From Marinobacter salicampi (GTDB lineage: Bacteria; Pseudomonadota; Gammaproteobacteria; Pseudomonadales; Oleiphilaceae): a stretch of 64,000 nucleotides of DNA. Shown piece after piece: positions 1 to 8,203 of the stretch. Below the pieces are notes generated by a model that saw nothing but the letters and a program-made list of their open reading frames with translations, was not told where the DNA came from and made no database searches. The translations under genes were made by a program, and so were the position numbers. How positions within the stretch are numbered: the stretch's first letter is position 1; each line of letters starts with the position of its first letter. Where the stretch lies: assembly GCF_011074795.1 (NCBI RefSeq), contig NZ_JAAMPF010000018.1:682001-746000 (forward strand), given 5' to 3'.

Positions 1-126
1 CATTTCGTCGATGGGCAGGCGCACACCGCCGGGGAAGAGGCGGCCATGGCCGCATTCTATCAGGGCAGCTTTGTCGAAGTGGTCTGGAAGCATACGTCAC
101 AGGTCCTGAGAACAAATGGATTCTGA
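1..126 (+). CDS. C-terminal end of an unidentified protein (partial)
   Basis: The first 41 codons of the window form an open frame ending in TGA at 124-126; the start lies outside the window. The visible tail begins HFVDGQAHTAGEEAAMAAFY and ends LRTNGF. I do not recognise the family and assign no function. It is followed by about 200 bp without a gene before the next coding region. Confidence 0.5.
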   Translation, partial: HFVDGQAHTAGEEAAMAAFYQGSFVEVVWKHTSQVLRTNGF

Positions 127-330
127 CAGTATAGCCGGACTCTCGGATTCCGTGGTTGACTGTGCGTTGGGAATTTTTGACCGGCTGTTTACCGGTGCCT
201 CCCCGTGAGTCGCCCTTGACGGTGATCAATGCTCTGCTCGTCCCGTCGCGGTAGCGTGTAAGCAGCCCCCAAAGTGACCGGGTGGGCCTGGTCCCGGGGC
301 CGCTATCAGTGAAAAAGCCGGAGAGCCGCC

Positions 331-837
331 ATGGACAAAGCCGAAGTCTGGGGCCTTTTGACCCGTAAAACCGGAGCTCAGGGTAACCAGGTATCCGTAT
401 GTCTTAAAAGAGAATTCGAACATGATCCTGGGCGTGTCTGGGCCATGCTGACCGACAGCGCCTGCCTTGGTAACTGGCTGGCGCCGGGGACCCTTGATCT
501 GCGTTTGGGAGGAGCGGTGAAAGTGGACTTCGGTCTGAGCGGCACCCCCATAGACTCACGGGTGACTGCCCTGCGCCATCAAAGGTTGCTGGAATATTCC
601 TGGAGCGCCGGCTCTGACCCGGAGCGGCCGGTAAGATGGGAGCTGAAGCCTGTGGAGCAGGGCACGCTGCTGAAGCTCACCCTGACCCTGCCGGAGGATG
701 AGCGGATGGCCGTTTCCTGTGCCGGCTGGGACGCGCATCTGGAAATGCTGGCCGCGGCACTCGAAGGCATCAATATCCACTTCCCGGCGGACCGTTTCCG
801 CCAGGCCCGGGAAGGGTTTTCGCAACTGGCGGGCTAG
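331..837 (+). CDS. SRPBCC / AHSA1-family protein
   Basis: 168 residues. The N-terminal half carries the pattern of the AHSA1 (activator of Hsp90 ATPase homologue 1-like) START-fold family: a strand (VCLKREFEHDPGRVWAML), a helix with DSACLGNWLAP, then alternating strands through EYSWSAG and ELKPVEQGTLLKLTLTLP, and a C-terminal helix with GWDAHLEMLAAALEG. The family binds hydrophobic ligands or acts as stress-related accessory proteins; the ligand here cannot be read from sequence. A GGAGAG ribosome site precedes the ATG. It converges on nnrS, with 52 bp between the two stop codons. Confidence 0.8.
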   Translation: MDKAEVWGLLTRKTGAQGNQVSVCLKREFEHDPGRVWAMLTDSACLGNWLAPGTLDLRLGGAVKVDFGLSGTPIDSRVTALRHQRLLEYSWSAGSDPERPVRWELKPVEQGTLLKLTLTLPEDERMAVSCAGWDAHLEMLAAALEGINIHFPADRFRQAREGFSQLAG

Positions 838-889
838 TTTTCGAGCCCTGGCGGCGTCATACGGTGCGGCCAGGGCTACTGCAAACCCC

Positions 890-2077
890 TTAGCCCTCCT
901 TTCCGTCCGGTCGCGGACTTGCCAGTACCCGGGTATACCGCCAGAGAAAGACCCCGTAAGCCAACATCCAGAGCAAGGTGCTGATGCCGACACCAGCTGC
1001 CCAGGAGATTCCATCGAACGCAGTAACTACCCGGACCACGGCAGCCAGGTGAATGGCAAAGAACGCCATCACCATGCCCCGGGGCAGAATAAGGGGCCGG
1101 CCGGTGTGACCCAGGGCGACCCGGGCGATAACCCCAAGTATCAGGCAGCCCACCGCACCAGTGCCTGCGGCGTGGGCCCAGGCGCTGGTGGGCCAGCCCG
1201 CCAGCAGGCTGCCGGCCAGCAGCGCCAGACTGACCGGAACCCAGAGAATGGACAGATGCAGCATCCAGAGCAGGGGTTCGGTGCGGGTCAGCCAGCCCTT
1301 CCAGCCCACCAGTCTGACCAGCATTAGGACCGCTGCTGTGAGAGCGAGCACGGCAGTGAGCGTCGACCACCCCAGCACCAGTGACAGCATGAGGGCGATC
1401 AGGTTGGCCAGCAGGGCGAAATCAAGCCGGGGCATGGTTTTTACAACGGTGGCATCGAGCCCCTGCTGCCTGAGCCAGCCTGTGGAGAATGCCGGTGTGA
1501 TGCGCCCGCCAATGATGCTGATTAATGCCAGCGCCATGATCAGTGCACCGTAGCTGAAGCGGAAGTCCAGCTGGGTCACGAATCCGATCTGCATGGCCCA
1601 GAATAGCCCGAGAATCAGCAGGATCATCAACTGGCGCTTTTGTCTGGCCGCCCAGATGCGCCAGCCGGCATCGAGCATGACCAAGGGTAGAAATGCCAGA
1701 TTCACTGCCATTACCAGCCGTTCAGGCGCCTCGGCGCCGAACATCAACAACAGGCGTCCGGCCAGCCAGACCAGCCAGAGCATGAGTAACAGGAAGCCGT
1801 GGGTTCTCTGGGTCTGGGTCCAGACGCAGACTGCGGTCAGCAGGAACCCGGCAATGGCCGCAGACAGAAACCCGAACAGCATTTCATGCTGATGCCAGAA
1901 CAGGCCGGGCATGGCCAGCGGCAGGTTGATGGCCCCGCTGACCTGAAGCACCCATAAAGGAATCGACAACAGGCCGAGGATGGCCATCGAAAGGAAAAAT
2001 ATGCGAAACGGATAGGAAAAAAGCAGGCTTATGGAAGCGGGTTGCTCAGGATTGCCGGTAGGGATGGCTTGCATCAT
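890..2077 (-). CDS. nnrS: NnrS family haem/copper membrane protein
   Basis: 395 residues, almost entirely hydrophobic with about 12 membrane segments, matching the NnrS family. NnrS proteins are membrane proteins linked to nitric-oxide stress resistance and usually controlled by NO-responsive regulators. Family features visible are the early LFSYPFRIFFLSMAILGLL segment, HQHEMLFGF (His-rich end of a helix), GGRITPAFSTGWLRQQG, and AHAAGTGAVGCLILGVIARVALGHTGR. A GTG at 2101 also opens the frame, but ATG 2077 has a GGAG ribosome site nine bases upstream and is preferred. An NsrR-like palindrome lies at 2128-2150, close to a TATAAT-like -10 element on this strand. Confidence 0.88.
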   Translation of the reverse strand: MMQAIPTGNPEQPASISLLFSYPFRIFFLSMAILGLLSIPLWVLQVSGAINLPLAMPGLFWHQHEMLFGFLSAAIAGFLLTAVCVWTQTQRTHGFLLLMLWLVWLAGRLLLMFGAEAPERLVMAVNLAFLPLVMLDAGWRIWAARQKRQLMILLILGLFWAMQIGFVTQLDFRFSYGALIMALALISIIGGRITPAFSTGWLRQQGLDATVVKTMPRLDFALLANLIALMLSLVLGWSTLTAVLALTAAVLMLVRLVGWKGWLTRTEPLLWMLHLSILWVPVSLALLAGSLLAGWPTSAWAHAAGTGAVGCLILGVIARVALGHTGRPLILPRGMVMAFFAIHLAAVVRVVTAFDGISWAAGVGISTLLWMLAYGVFLWRYTRVLASPRPDGKEG

Positions 2078-2127
2078 TAAGCTCCGGTGTCCGATGGACA
2101 CGCTGGGGAGAAGTTAGGTGAATCCAT

Positions 2128-2150
2128 AAGATGTATTATAAATAAATGTA
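2128..2150 (-). promoter_or_regulatory. NsrR-like operator upstream of nnrS
   Basis: On the + strand AAGATGTATTA is followed by one base and AAATAAATGTA. Against the published NsrR inverted repeat (AAGATGYATTT-N1-AAATRCATCTT) I count 18 of 22 matches. On the nnrS strand the element contains TATAAT, so a bound repressor would cover the promoter. It lies about 50 bp upstream of the nnrS ATG. Similar elements occur at norZ and at the 57057 gene. Confidence 0.55.
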
Positions 2151-2301
2151 ATGGCAAGAGATATACCCATTTTGCAGTAGACGCTTGCGCCTGTTTTTTA
2201 AGGTATTCTTCCAAGCCCATGGTCTACGACTGACCGATTATCTCAACTGTCGATTTTCAGGTCATAACCAAGATGAGCCTTGAAAGGGTGGAGGCCCCTG
2301 T

Positions 2302-2682
2302 ATGAGCAGTTACCTGGTACTGAAAGCCATTCACATGATGGCAGCCTACATAACCGTCGTGCTGTTTGTTCTGCGCCTGGTACTGGATGCCCTTGGCAGG
2401 CCCGGCTGGCGCAAGACGCCGCTGCGGTGGTTTCCTCACATTAACGATACCGTGCTACTGGTTGCGGCTATCGCGTTATTGTTCGTGACCGGCTGGATGC
2501 CTTTCGTCCATCACTGGTTGACGGCAAAAGTACTACTGCTCATTGGCTATATTGTGGCCGGACGCTATGCCCTGATGCCGTCGCTGGGCCTCCAGCCACG
2601 ATTGATTGCCGCCACGCTGGCACTGGTCCAGATTATGGCGATCTTTCATCTGGCGCTCACCAAGCCGCTGCTGTTCGGCTAG
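2302..2682 (+). CDS. SirB2-like small membrane protein
   Basis: 126 residues with four predicted membrane helices (approx. 5-25, 45-65, 72-90, 102-122). It matches the SirB2/invasion-gene-expression family: conserved KAIHMMAAYITVVLF at the N terminus, a short loop with PGWRKTPLRWFPHINDTVLL, and WLTAKVLLLIGYIVAGRYAL. No biochemical function is firmly established for the family. A GGAGG ribosome site precedes the ATG. It is divergent from nnrS and shares its 224 bp intergenic region. Confidence 0.8.
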   Translation: MSSYLVLKAIHMMAAYITVVLFVLRLVLDALGRPGWRKTPLRWFPHINDTVLLVAAIALLFVTGWMPFVHHWLTAKVLLLIGYIVAGRYALMPSLGLQPRLIAATLALVQIMAIFHLALTKPLLFG

Positions 2683-2730
2683 GTTTGCATGACCTGTGAC
2701 GGCCGCGAGAGAGTCAGGGTAGAGGACAGA

Positions 2731-3417
2731 TTACCCGTCTGAATGTTTGAGTCGGGAAAAGGTAGCCGGAGCCACCCCAAGCCAGGCCGCCAACTGGTTG
2801 TCCGGCACCCGTTGCACCAGCTCCGGGTATTCCTGGAGCATGAGCCGGTACCGGTCCTTAGCCTGCAGCGTCTGCTTGCGGAATTCCCGCATGCTGGTAA
2901 GTTCAGCCAGCTCTTCTGTCAGTGAAAGGGCAAACCGGGGCCAACGCTCTTCGCCGTGGCTAATAATGGCGGCGCGAAAAGCGCTAAAACCAGCAACCCA
3001 GACCTTGCAATGGGTAACGGAAGTCAGGCAGAGGGTGTTTCTCGTAGTACGGGTGCGGCCAAACACCGGCCAGACCATATCGCCCTCAGAGAAGAAGTGG
3101 TGGATGGCGACCTTGCCTGACACGGCTTCCCGGAACAGCCTCACCACTCCGTACTGAATCAGATAGACGTTGGCCCAGGGTCGCTGGTGGCGCTCAAGCA
3201 CGATTTCAGGCTCCACCACAGCCTTCCGGAAAAGCCCCGCAAGCTCGGTTATAAACCGGCTATCCGGAGTGCTCTCCCGGTCATCCCGACGTATACCGAA
3301 CACACGGCTGAGGCTGTTTGAAAGCGCGAGCGAGTCCGTCGGCGGCACCGGTTGGATGATATCCGGAGCGCCGTCCGCAAGGAGGCAGGGCGCCGAAGCG
3401 TAGCGGTAATCAGACAT
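2731..3417 (-). CDS. Crp/Fnr-family transcription regulator (no Fe-S cysteine cluster)
   Basis: 228 residues. Residues about 50-150 form a cyclic-nucleotide-binding-like beta-roll (LFRKAVVEPEIVLERHQRP, YLIQYGVVRLFREAVSG, FFSEGDMVWPVFG). The C terminus holds a helix-turn-helix in PDNQLAAWLGVAPATFSRLK. The FNR/ANR N-terminal four-cysteine cluster is absent, so it is unlikely to be a direct O2 sensor. It is divergent from ubiU, with 188 bp between the starts. A TTGAT-GTAT-GTAAA element at 3463-3476 may serve this gene. It could respond to a small molecule or NO; the ligand is unknown. Confidence 0.82.
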   Translation of the reverse strand: MSDYRYASAPCLLADGAPDIIQPVPPTDSLALSNSLSRVFGIRRDDRESTPDSRFITELAGLFRKAVVEPEIVLERHQRPWANVYLIQYGVVRLFREAVSGKVAIHHFFSEGDMVWPVFGRTRTTRNTLCLTSVTHCKVWVAGFSAFRAAIISHGEERWPRFALSLTEELAELTSMREFRKQTLQAKDRYRLMLQEYPELVQRVPDNQLAAWLGVAPATFSRLKHSDG

Positions 3418-3462
3418 GGTGTATCCCGGGCAACCAGATAAGCCTTCAGTCTTTCATCTGCA

Positions 3463-3476
3463 TTGATGTATGTAAA
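3463..3476 (-). promoter_or_regulatory. Imperfect FNR/ANR-like box
   Basis: TTGAT-GTAT-GTAAA on the + strand fits the TTGAT-N4-RTCAA symmetry with one mismatch in the second half. It lies about 50 bp upstream of the Crp-type regulator start at 3417 and opposite the better box at 3533 that faces ubiU. Confidence 0.3.
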
Positions 3477-3532
3477 ATAGATAATAAAACCATTCCATAC
3501 TCAACATTTTGATATACGCCTGTAAAGGCGCT

Positions 3533-3546
3533 CTGATAATCATCAA
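3533..3546 (+). promoter_or_regulatory. FNR/ANR-type box upstream of ubiU
   Basis: CTGAT-AATC-ATCAA differs from TTGAT-N4-ATCAA at one position. Its centre is 66 bp before the ubiU ATG at 3606; a start site about 41 bp downstream of the centre would leave a short leader. This fits the known control of ubiUVT by low O2. Confidence 0.65.
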
Positions 3547-3605
3547 GGCACGGTTCACTGGTCGCCGGTATGGTTCTTGTCTGGCCTGACAGAGGGATCA
3601 GCACT

Positions 3606-4601
3606 ATGGAGCTCGTGTGCCCCGCCGGCAGCCTGCCGGCGCTCAAGACTGCGGTGGATAACGGTGCCGATGCGGTCTATTTCGGTTTTCGGGATAACAC
3701 TAATGCCCGCCAGTTCGCCGGCCTCAACTTCAACGACAAGCGGGCGGCTGAGGGCATTGAGTACGCGCACAAGGCGGGCAAACGCGTGTTCTGCGCCATC
3801 AATACCTACCCCCAGCCCGAGGGCTGGCAACAGTGGACCCGGGCTGTGGACCGAGCCGCCGCCCTTGGGGTTGATGCCATCATCCTCGCTGATATGGGCC
3901 TGCTCGAGTATGCCGCGAACAAGCACCCGGACATCCCCCGCCATCTATCGGTCCAGGGCTCTGCTACCAGCTACGAAGCCCTGCGTTTCTACAAGGACAA
4001 CTTCGATATCCGCCGGGCAGTGCTGCCCCGGGTGCTTTCCCTGGACCAGGTGCGCGGGGTGGCGCGGCAAAGCCCTGTGGAGCTGGAAGTGTTTGCCTTC
4101 GGCAGTCTCTGCATCATGGCGGAGGGCCGTTGTTATCTGTCGTCCTATCTCACCGACGAGTCGCCAAACACCCGGGGCGCCTGCTCCCCTGCCAAGGCGG
4201 TACGCTGGCAGGAAACTCCTTCTGGGCTCGAATCCAGGCTGAATGAGGTTCTGATCGACCGCTATGGACCGGGCGAATCCGCCGGTTATCCCACGCTCTG
4301 TAAAGGCCGTTTCGAGGTTGAGAGCCAAACCTACCATGCCATAGAAGAGCCGGTGAGCCTGAATACCATGGACCTGCTGCCTGAGCTGCAGAAGCTGGGT
4401 ATCAGTGCCGTCAAAATCGAAGGCCGCCAGCGCAGCCCCTCCTATATCGCGGACGTGGCCCGGACCTGGCGCCAGGCCCTTGATGGCCTGGCGCGGCAAC
4501 CGGACCAGTTTGAGGTTCAGCAGAACTGGCAGGAGACTCTATCCGGCCTTTCCGAAGGCGGGCTTACCACGCTCGGCGCCTACCACCGGAAATGGAAATA
4601 A
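3606..4601 (+). CDS. ubiU: O2-independent ubiquinone hydroxylation protein UbiU (U32 peptidase family)
   Basis: 331 residues from ATG 3606 ([17 protein letters not shown]). An upstream in-frame start at 3570 gives a 12-residue extension with no family support. It matches the U32 family subgroup Ubi[22 protein letters not shown] near residue 25, then a cysteine set [24 protein letters not shown] and YPTLCKGRF, the four ligands of the [4Fe-4S] cluster. UbiU and UbiV form a complex that hydroxylates ubiquinone precursors under anaerobiosis, using prephenate rather than O2 as oxygen donor. ubiV follows directly, and ubiT lies on the opposite strand at the end. An FNR/ANR-type box precedes it. Confidence 0.92.
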   Translation: MELVCPAGSLPALKTAVDNGADAVYFGFRDNTNARQFAGLNFNDKRAAEGIEYAHKAGKRVFCAINTYPQPEGWQQWTRAVDRAAALGVDAIILADMGLLEYAANKHPDIPRHLSVQGSATSYEALRFYKDNFDIRRAVLPRVLSLDQVRGVARQSPVELEVFAFGSLCIMAEGRCYLSSYLTDESPNTRGACSPAKAVRWQETPSGLESRLNEVLIDRYGPGESAGYPTLCKGRFEVESQTYHAIEEPVSLNTMDLLPELQKLGISAVKIEGRQRSPSYIADVARTWRQALDGLARQPDQFEVQQNWQETLSGLSEGGLTTLGAYHRKWK

Positions 4602-4603
4602 CC

Positions 4604-5509
4604 ATGATGAAACTTTCCCTTGGCCCGATCCTCTGGTTCTGGGACAAATGCACTGTGTTCGACTTCTATGCCAGGGCGGCCGAGTGGCCGATTGATACGG
4701 TCTACCTGGGCGAAACCGTCTGCTCCCGACGGAGGGAACTCAAACCGGACGACTGGTTTGCCCTGGCGAGGGATCTGAAGTCCTGTGGTAAGAAGGTGGT
4801 CTTGTCGTCGCTTACCCTGATTGAGTCGGAGGCTGACCTGCGGGGCCTGCGCCGGATCTGCGAGCAGGATGACTTCCTGGTTGAGGTAAACGACCAGAGC
4901 GCGCTGCAACTGGTAACGGCCAGGGAAATCCCTTTCGTTACAGGCCCGGCGATGAATACCTATAACGCCGCCACCCTGAAAGTGCTGGCGGGAAAAGGAT
5001 TGCAGGGTTGGTGTCTGCCGGTGGAGCTTTCCAGGCATACCCTTGCCCGGCTCATTCAGGAACTGGAAGCCGAGGGACTGGACCTGCCGGCAGAAGTGTT
5101 TTCCTGGGGTTTTCTGCCATTGGCATGGTCATCGCGATGCTTTACCGCCCGGCACTACAACCTGCCCAAGGATAACTGCGAGTTCCGGTGCCTGCAGCAT
5201 CCGGACGGCTTGAGTCTGAGATCAAGGGAATCCCAGGAGCTGTTCCGGCTGAACGGGACTTCGACGCTGTCCGGCTCCCGATACGACCTGCTGCGCCAGT
5301 TGCCCGCGATGGCGGACATGGGGGTCAGTACCGTCCGCCTCAGTCCCGAGCTTCAGGGCATGGAGGCGGTGGTCCAAAGATTTGATACGGCTCGCAGGGG
5401 CAAGGTCCCGGCGTTTGATCCCCTGGCCCTGACCGAGGCCCCGCCATGTAACGGCTACTGGTATGGCGAACCGGGTATGGATAGGGTGGCGCGGACTAAC
5501 GCAGACTGA
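4604..5509 (+). CDS. ubiV: O2-independent ubiquinone hydroxylation protein UbiV (U32 family)
   Basis: 301 residues. The start is ATG 4604 or 4607, just after the ubiU stop, so translation is likely coupled. It starts [15 protein letters not shown], then [19 protein letters not shown], and near residue 180 [18 protein letters not shown]: four cysteines matching the UbiV [4Fe-4S] site. It is the partner of UbiU in anaerobic ubiquinone hydroxylation. The stop overlaps the end of the converging ubiT by 14 bp. Confidence 0.92.
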   Translation: MMKLSLGPILWFWDKCTVFDFYARAAEWPIDTVYLGETVCSRRRELKPDDWFALARDLKSCGKKVVLSSLTLIESEADLRGLRRICEQDDFLVEVNDQSALQLVTAREIPFVTGPAMNTYNAATLKVLAGKGLQGWCLPVELSRHTLARLIQELEAEGLDLPAEVFSWGFLPLAWSSRCFTARHYNLPKDNCEFRCLQHPDGLSLRSRESQELFRLNGTSTLSGSRYDLLRQLPAMADMGVSTVRLSPELQGMEAVVQRFDTARRGKVPAFDPLALTEAPPCNGYWYGEPGMDRVARTNAD

Positions 5510-5993
5510 AACCCCACTCGAGACTGTCCAGCAGATTTTTAAGCCCCAGACCGAGCTCGGTGTCGCCTTCGATAACCAGCTTACGCTGGAAGAATAGCTG
5601 GTCAGGATCCTGCTTACGCTCGGCCAGGGTATGAAAAGCCTGCCATGAGCCCCGGATAGTGGCTTCTCCCGGGCCATCCACAATCCGCAGGCGGCCACAC
5701 CAGAAACCCAGGGTAATGCCGGGCTGGCCACCGGCTATTTCAAGCCTGATACGCCGGCCGTCAAAGTCGTCGAACTCCCCTTCGGCAATGGCACCTGCAA
5801 ACATGCGGTTCAGTGGCGCCTCGGCCAGAAACTGTTTTACAGGTACTGGTATCCGCTGGTCGATGGCGTTAATCAGTGGGGCAGGCGAAGGGAGATATTC
5901 CCGGAGAACCGTGAGGGTCTGGTCAACTAACGGGCGGGTCAGGTCCGGTTTTGGCAGGCCTGGGAATGGAGGTCGAGGTAGAACAAAGGCCAT
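5496..5993 (-). CDS. ubiT: Ubiquinone anaerobic biosynthesis accessory factor UbiT (SCP2 domain)
   Basis: 165 residues. An SCP2 lipid-binding domain spans about residues 45-150 ([55 protein letters not shown]). UbiT binds isoprenoid quinone intermediates and replaces UbiJ in the anaerobic pathway. It is convergent with ubiV and the 3' ends overlap. Having all three anaerobic ubi genes beside nitrate-respiration genes indicates quinone supply for NarGHI and NorZ without O2. Confidence 0.9.
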   Translation of the reverse strand: MAFVLPRPPFPGLPKPDLTRPLVDQTLTVLREYLPSPAPLINAIDQRIPVPVKQFLAEAPLNRMFAGAIAEGEFDDFDGRRIRLEIAGGQPGITLGFWCGRLRIVDGPGEATIRGSWQAFHTLAERKQDPDQLFFQRKLVIEGDTELGLGLKNLLDSLEWGFSLR

Positions 5994-6099
5994 GGTTGGG
6001 CTCCGGGCAGCTGTGATCGGCCCAGACTACGCCAGTCAGCCGATAATTGGATTGATAAAACTCAGGGGCTCAAGGTCAGCGGGTGAACTAGAGACGACA

Positions 6100-7386
6100 C
6101 TAGCGGCTCAGTCCGGGCAGGTCGGTTTTCTCCTGGTCTGCCTGCCACTCTTTCTTCTCTGCCGCGCGCACCGAGAAGTGCATGGAAAGCAGGGCGACGG
6201 CCACGATCACGAAGAGCAGCATGAACGCGCTTTGCCAGATGCCCGTTACATCGTTGAGCAGGCCAAAGCCAAGGGGCAGAAAAAAGCCCCCGAGCCCTCC
6301 AATCATAGTCACTACGCCTCCTACCGACCCGACACCTCCGGGATAGTAGGCAGGTATGTGCCTGAACACCGCAGCCTGGCCCAAGGACATGAAAAAACCG
6401 AGGGCGAAGGTCAGCACTACGAACCCCGCCAGACCCATCTCAAGGCGAAAACTCACGTCGCCTTCAACTCCCTGGATGACATATTCAGTCGGCGGATAGC
6501 TGAGCACAAAGGCGCCGACAAGCGAGGCGCCCAGGGACCAGTACATGACCAAACGGGCACCGTATCGGTCGGATAGCCAACCGCCAAGTACCCTGAATAC
6601 CGAGGCCGGAAGGGTGTAGAGGGCAGCCGCGATTCCCGCTCCGGCCAGGCTGAGACCGTAGACCTCCATCAGGTAGTGGGGCAGCCAGAGTGCCAGCGCG
6701 ACGAAGGCGCCGAAGACGAAGAAATAGTACAGGGAAAATCGCCATACTCTCGGATCCGCCAGGGGAACCAGTTGTCGGGCAAAAGAAGGGGGTTTACGCC
6801 GGTGACGGCTGCCTGCAAGGGGGTCTTCTCTGGCCAGCACCAAAAAAACCACGCCCGTCATGGCCAGTACAGCCGCGTAGACCTGGGCTGCGGTCTCCCA
6901 GCCAAACGCCACCAGTAGAAAGGGCGCGCAAAAATGAGTCACCGCCGCGCCTGCGTTGCCTGTGCCAAATATACCCAGGGCCGTACGCTGCCGTTCAGGT
7001 TCGAACCACGGCGCTGTATAGATAACCCCGACAATGAACGATCCGCCCGCCAGACCTACGCCGAGTGCACCTGCAAGCAACATCGGATAACTGTCCGCAA
7101 GGGTAAGCAGATAAACGCATGCGGAGGTGGCCAGCATGAGCACGCCAAACACCCGGCGGCCACCGACCCTGTCCGCCCAGATGCCCAGGAATAACCGGCT
7201 GATGGCGCCGGTCAGGATAGGCGTCGCCATCAGCAGCCCCAACTGGGTCTCGGATAGCCCGAACTCCTGCTGGATTCTGATCCCGATGATGGAAAACAGC
7301 GTCCAGACCGCAAAGCACAGGGTGAACGCGACCGTGGCAAGGCCCAGGGCAAGGTTCTGATCGAATCGGGTGGCAGCGGTATCCAT
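6100..7386 (-). CDS. NNP-family (NarK-type) nitrate/nitrite transporter
   Basis: 428 residues, about 12 membrane helices, major facilitator superfamily. The start at ATG 7386 (MDTAATRFDQNLALGLATVAF) is chosen over a long in-frame extension to 7680 that has no membrane character. The NNP signature is visible as GVGLAGGSFIVGVIYTAPWF and GIFGTGNAGAAVT. Arg64 in TM2 (AISRLFLG) and Arg265 in TM8 (SVFRVLGGW) match the two arginines that bind the anion in NarK. It diverges from the universal-stress-protein/narK unit. Direction (uptake or nitrite export) cannot be read from sequence. Confidence 0.85.
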   Translation of the reverse strand: MDTAATRFDQNLALGLATVAFTLCFAVWTLFSIIGIRIQQEFGLSETQLGLLMATPILTGAISRLFLGIWADRVGGRRVFGVLMLATSACVYLLTLADSYPMLLAGALGVGLAGGSFIVGVIYTAPWFEPERQRTALGIFGTGNAGAAVTHFCAPFLLVAFGWETAAQVYAAVLAMTGVVFLVLAREDPLAGSRHRRKPPSFARQLVPLADPRVWRFSLYYFFVFGAFVALALWLPHYLMEVYGLSLAGAGIAAALYTLPASVFRVLGGWLSDRYGARLVMYWSLGASLVGAFVLSYPPTEYVIQGVEGDVSFRLEMGLAGFVVLTFALGFFMSLGQAAVFRHIPAYYPGGVGSVGGVVTMIGGLGGFFLPLGFGLLNDVTGIWQSAFMLLFVIVAVALLSMHFSVRAAEKKEWQADQEKTDLPGLSR

Positions 7387-7579
7387 AAACAGGCCTTGGT
7401 GAACAGGCAGGTGGGTGCGTTCAGCTAATTCGGCAGCCTCCAGAATACCAAAGAAGCCATTTTCGCCAGCGGGGCATTGTGGGTATTCCAAACAGGGGAG
7501 GCAGGGGTAGGCATTCGGACGGCAATGGGCGGGCAGGGTTATTTCAGGCATTGCTCTAGAGAGGTAGTGGGGCAGGTTA

Positions 7580-7593
7580 TTGATTTTTATCAA
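7580..7593 (+). promoter_or_regulatory. FNR/ANR box, perfect consensus
   Basis: TTGAT-TTTT-ATCAA is an exact match to the FNR/ANR/DNR consensus. It lies 103 bp before the GTG start of the universal stress protein and about 194 bp before the divergent transporter. The usp-narK unit is the likelier target. The rest of the 309 bp gap (7387-7695) shows no gene. Confidence 0.8.
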
Positions 7594-7695
7594 ACCGGGA
7601 AGCGGCATCGGTATGGGGTAATCGTTCAATAACTCAGGAACCCCATGCGCTTTGATTGACAACGTGCATTGGAACAACAAGTGGAGTGCCGCGCT

Positions 7696-8154
7696 GTGAA
7701 AATCATGATCGCTTACGATGGCTCGCGAAACGCCAAGCTGGCCCTTGCCCAGACCATCACCATGTTCGGTAGGCTGGAGCCCGAGCTAACCCTTGTGTCA
7801 GTAGCCGAAAACCCCCGGGACATCACGTCGTCCAATGAAGCCTTCTTCCAGGAAGAGGTGGAGGAACAGAAAGAGCATATTCGCGAAGCGCTGGAGTTCT
7901 GTAAAAACGAGAACATTACCGCACACGACATGATGCTCGAAGGCGACCCTCGCAAGATGCTCCTCTACGCCGCCGACAAACTCCGACCCGACATGCTCGT
8001 CATTGCCCGTCACAGCGACCAGCCGGATGGCGGCTTCATTGCGCGCTCACTGACCTATTTCGTGGACGAGCTGGACTATATGACCTTCGGCAAAGTGAGC
8101 TCTTTTCTTGCGCGTCGGGTCCAGTGCCCGCTGCTGGTGCTACCCAGCCTATAG
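7696..8154 (+). CDS. Universal stress protein (UspA family)
   Basis: 152 residues from GTG 7696, which gives the family-typical N terminus (KIMIAYDGSRNAKLALAQ); a GGAG lies about ten bases upstream. An ATG at 7669 would add nine unsupported residues. The C-terminal nucleotide-binding pattern is modified: DMLVIARHSDQPDGGFIARSLTYF, then CPLLVLPSL, so ATP binding is uncertain. The narK gene starts 49 bp downstream, consistent with one transcript driven from the box at 7580. Anr-controlled Usp genes are common near anaerobic-respiration genes in pseudomonads. Confidence 0.85.
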   Translation: MKIMIAYDGSRNAKLALAQTITMFGRLEPELTLVSVAENPRDITSSNEAFFQEEVEEQKEHIREALEFCKNENITAHDMMLEGDPRKMLLYAADKLRPDMLVIARHSDQPDGGFIARSLTYFVDELDYMTFGKVSSFLARRVQCPLLVLPSL

Positions 8155-8203
8155 GCCGGGAGCCGACCCAATTTCCTCGTCGATTTGGCCCTGGGAGGCT
8201 GGT

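Noticed and set aside
876..1370. Long reading frames opposite or shifted within nnrS, narG and other genes
   Set aside because: They lack ribosome sites and family motifs, and arise from high GC content opposite real genes.
7387..7680. 98-residue N-terminal extension of the NNP transporter at 6100
   Set aside because: It is Pro/Cys-rich without membrane segments or family similarity, covers the perfect FNR box, and ATG 7386 gives a normal NNP N terminus.
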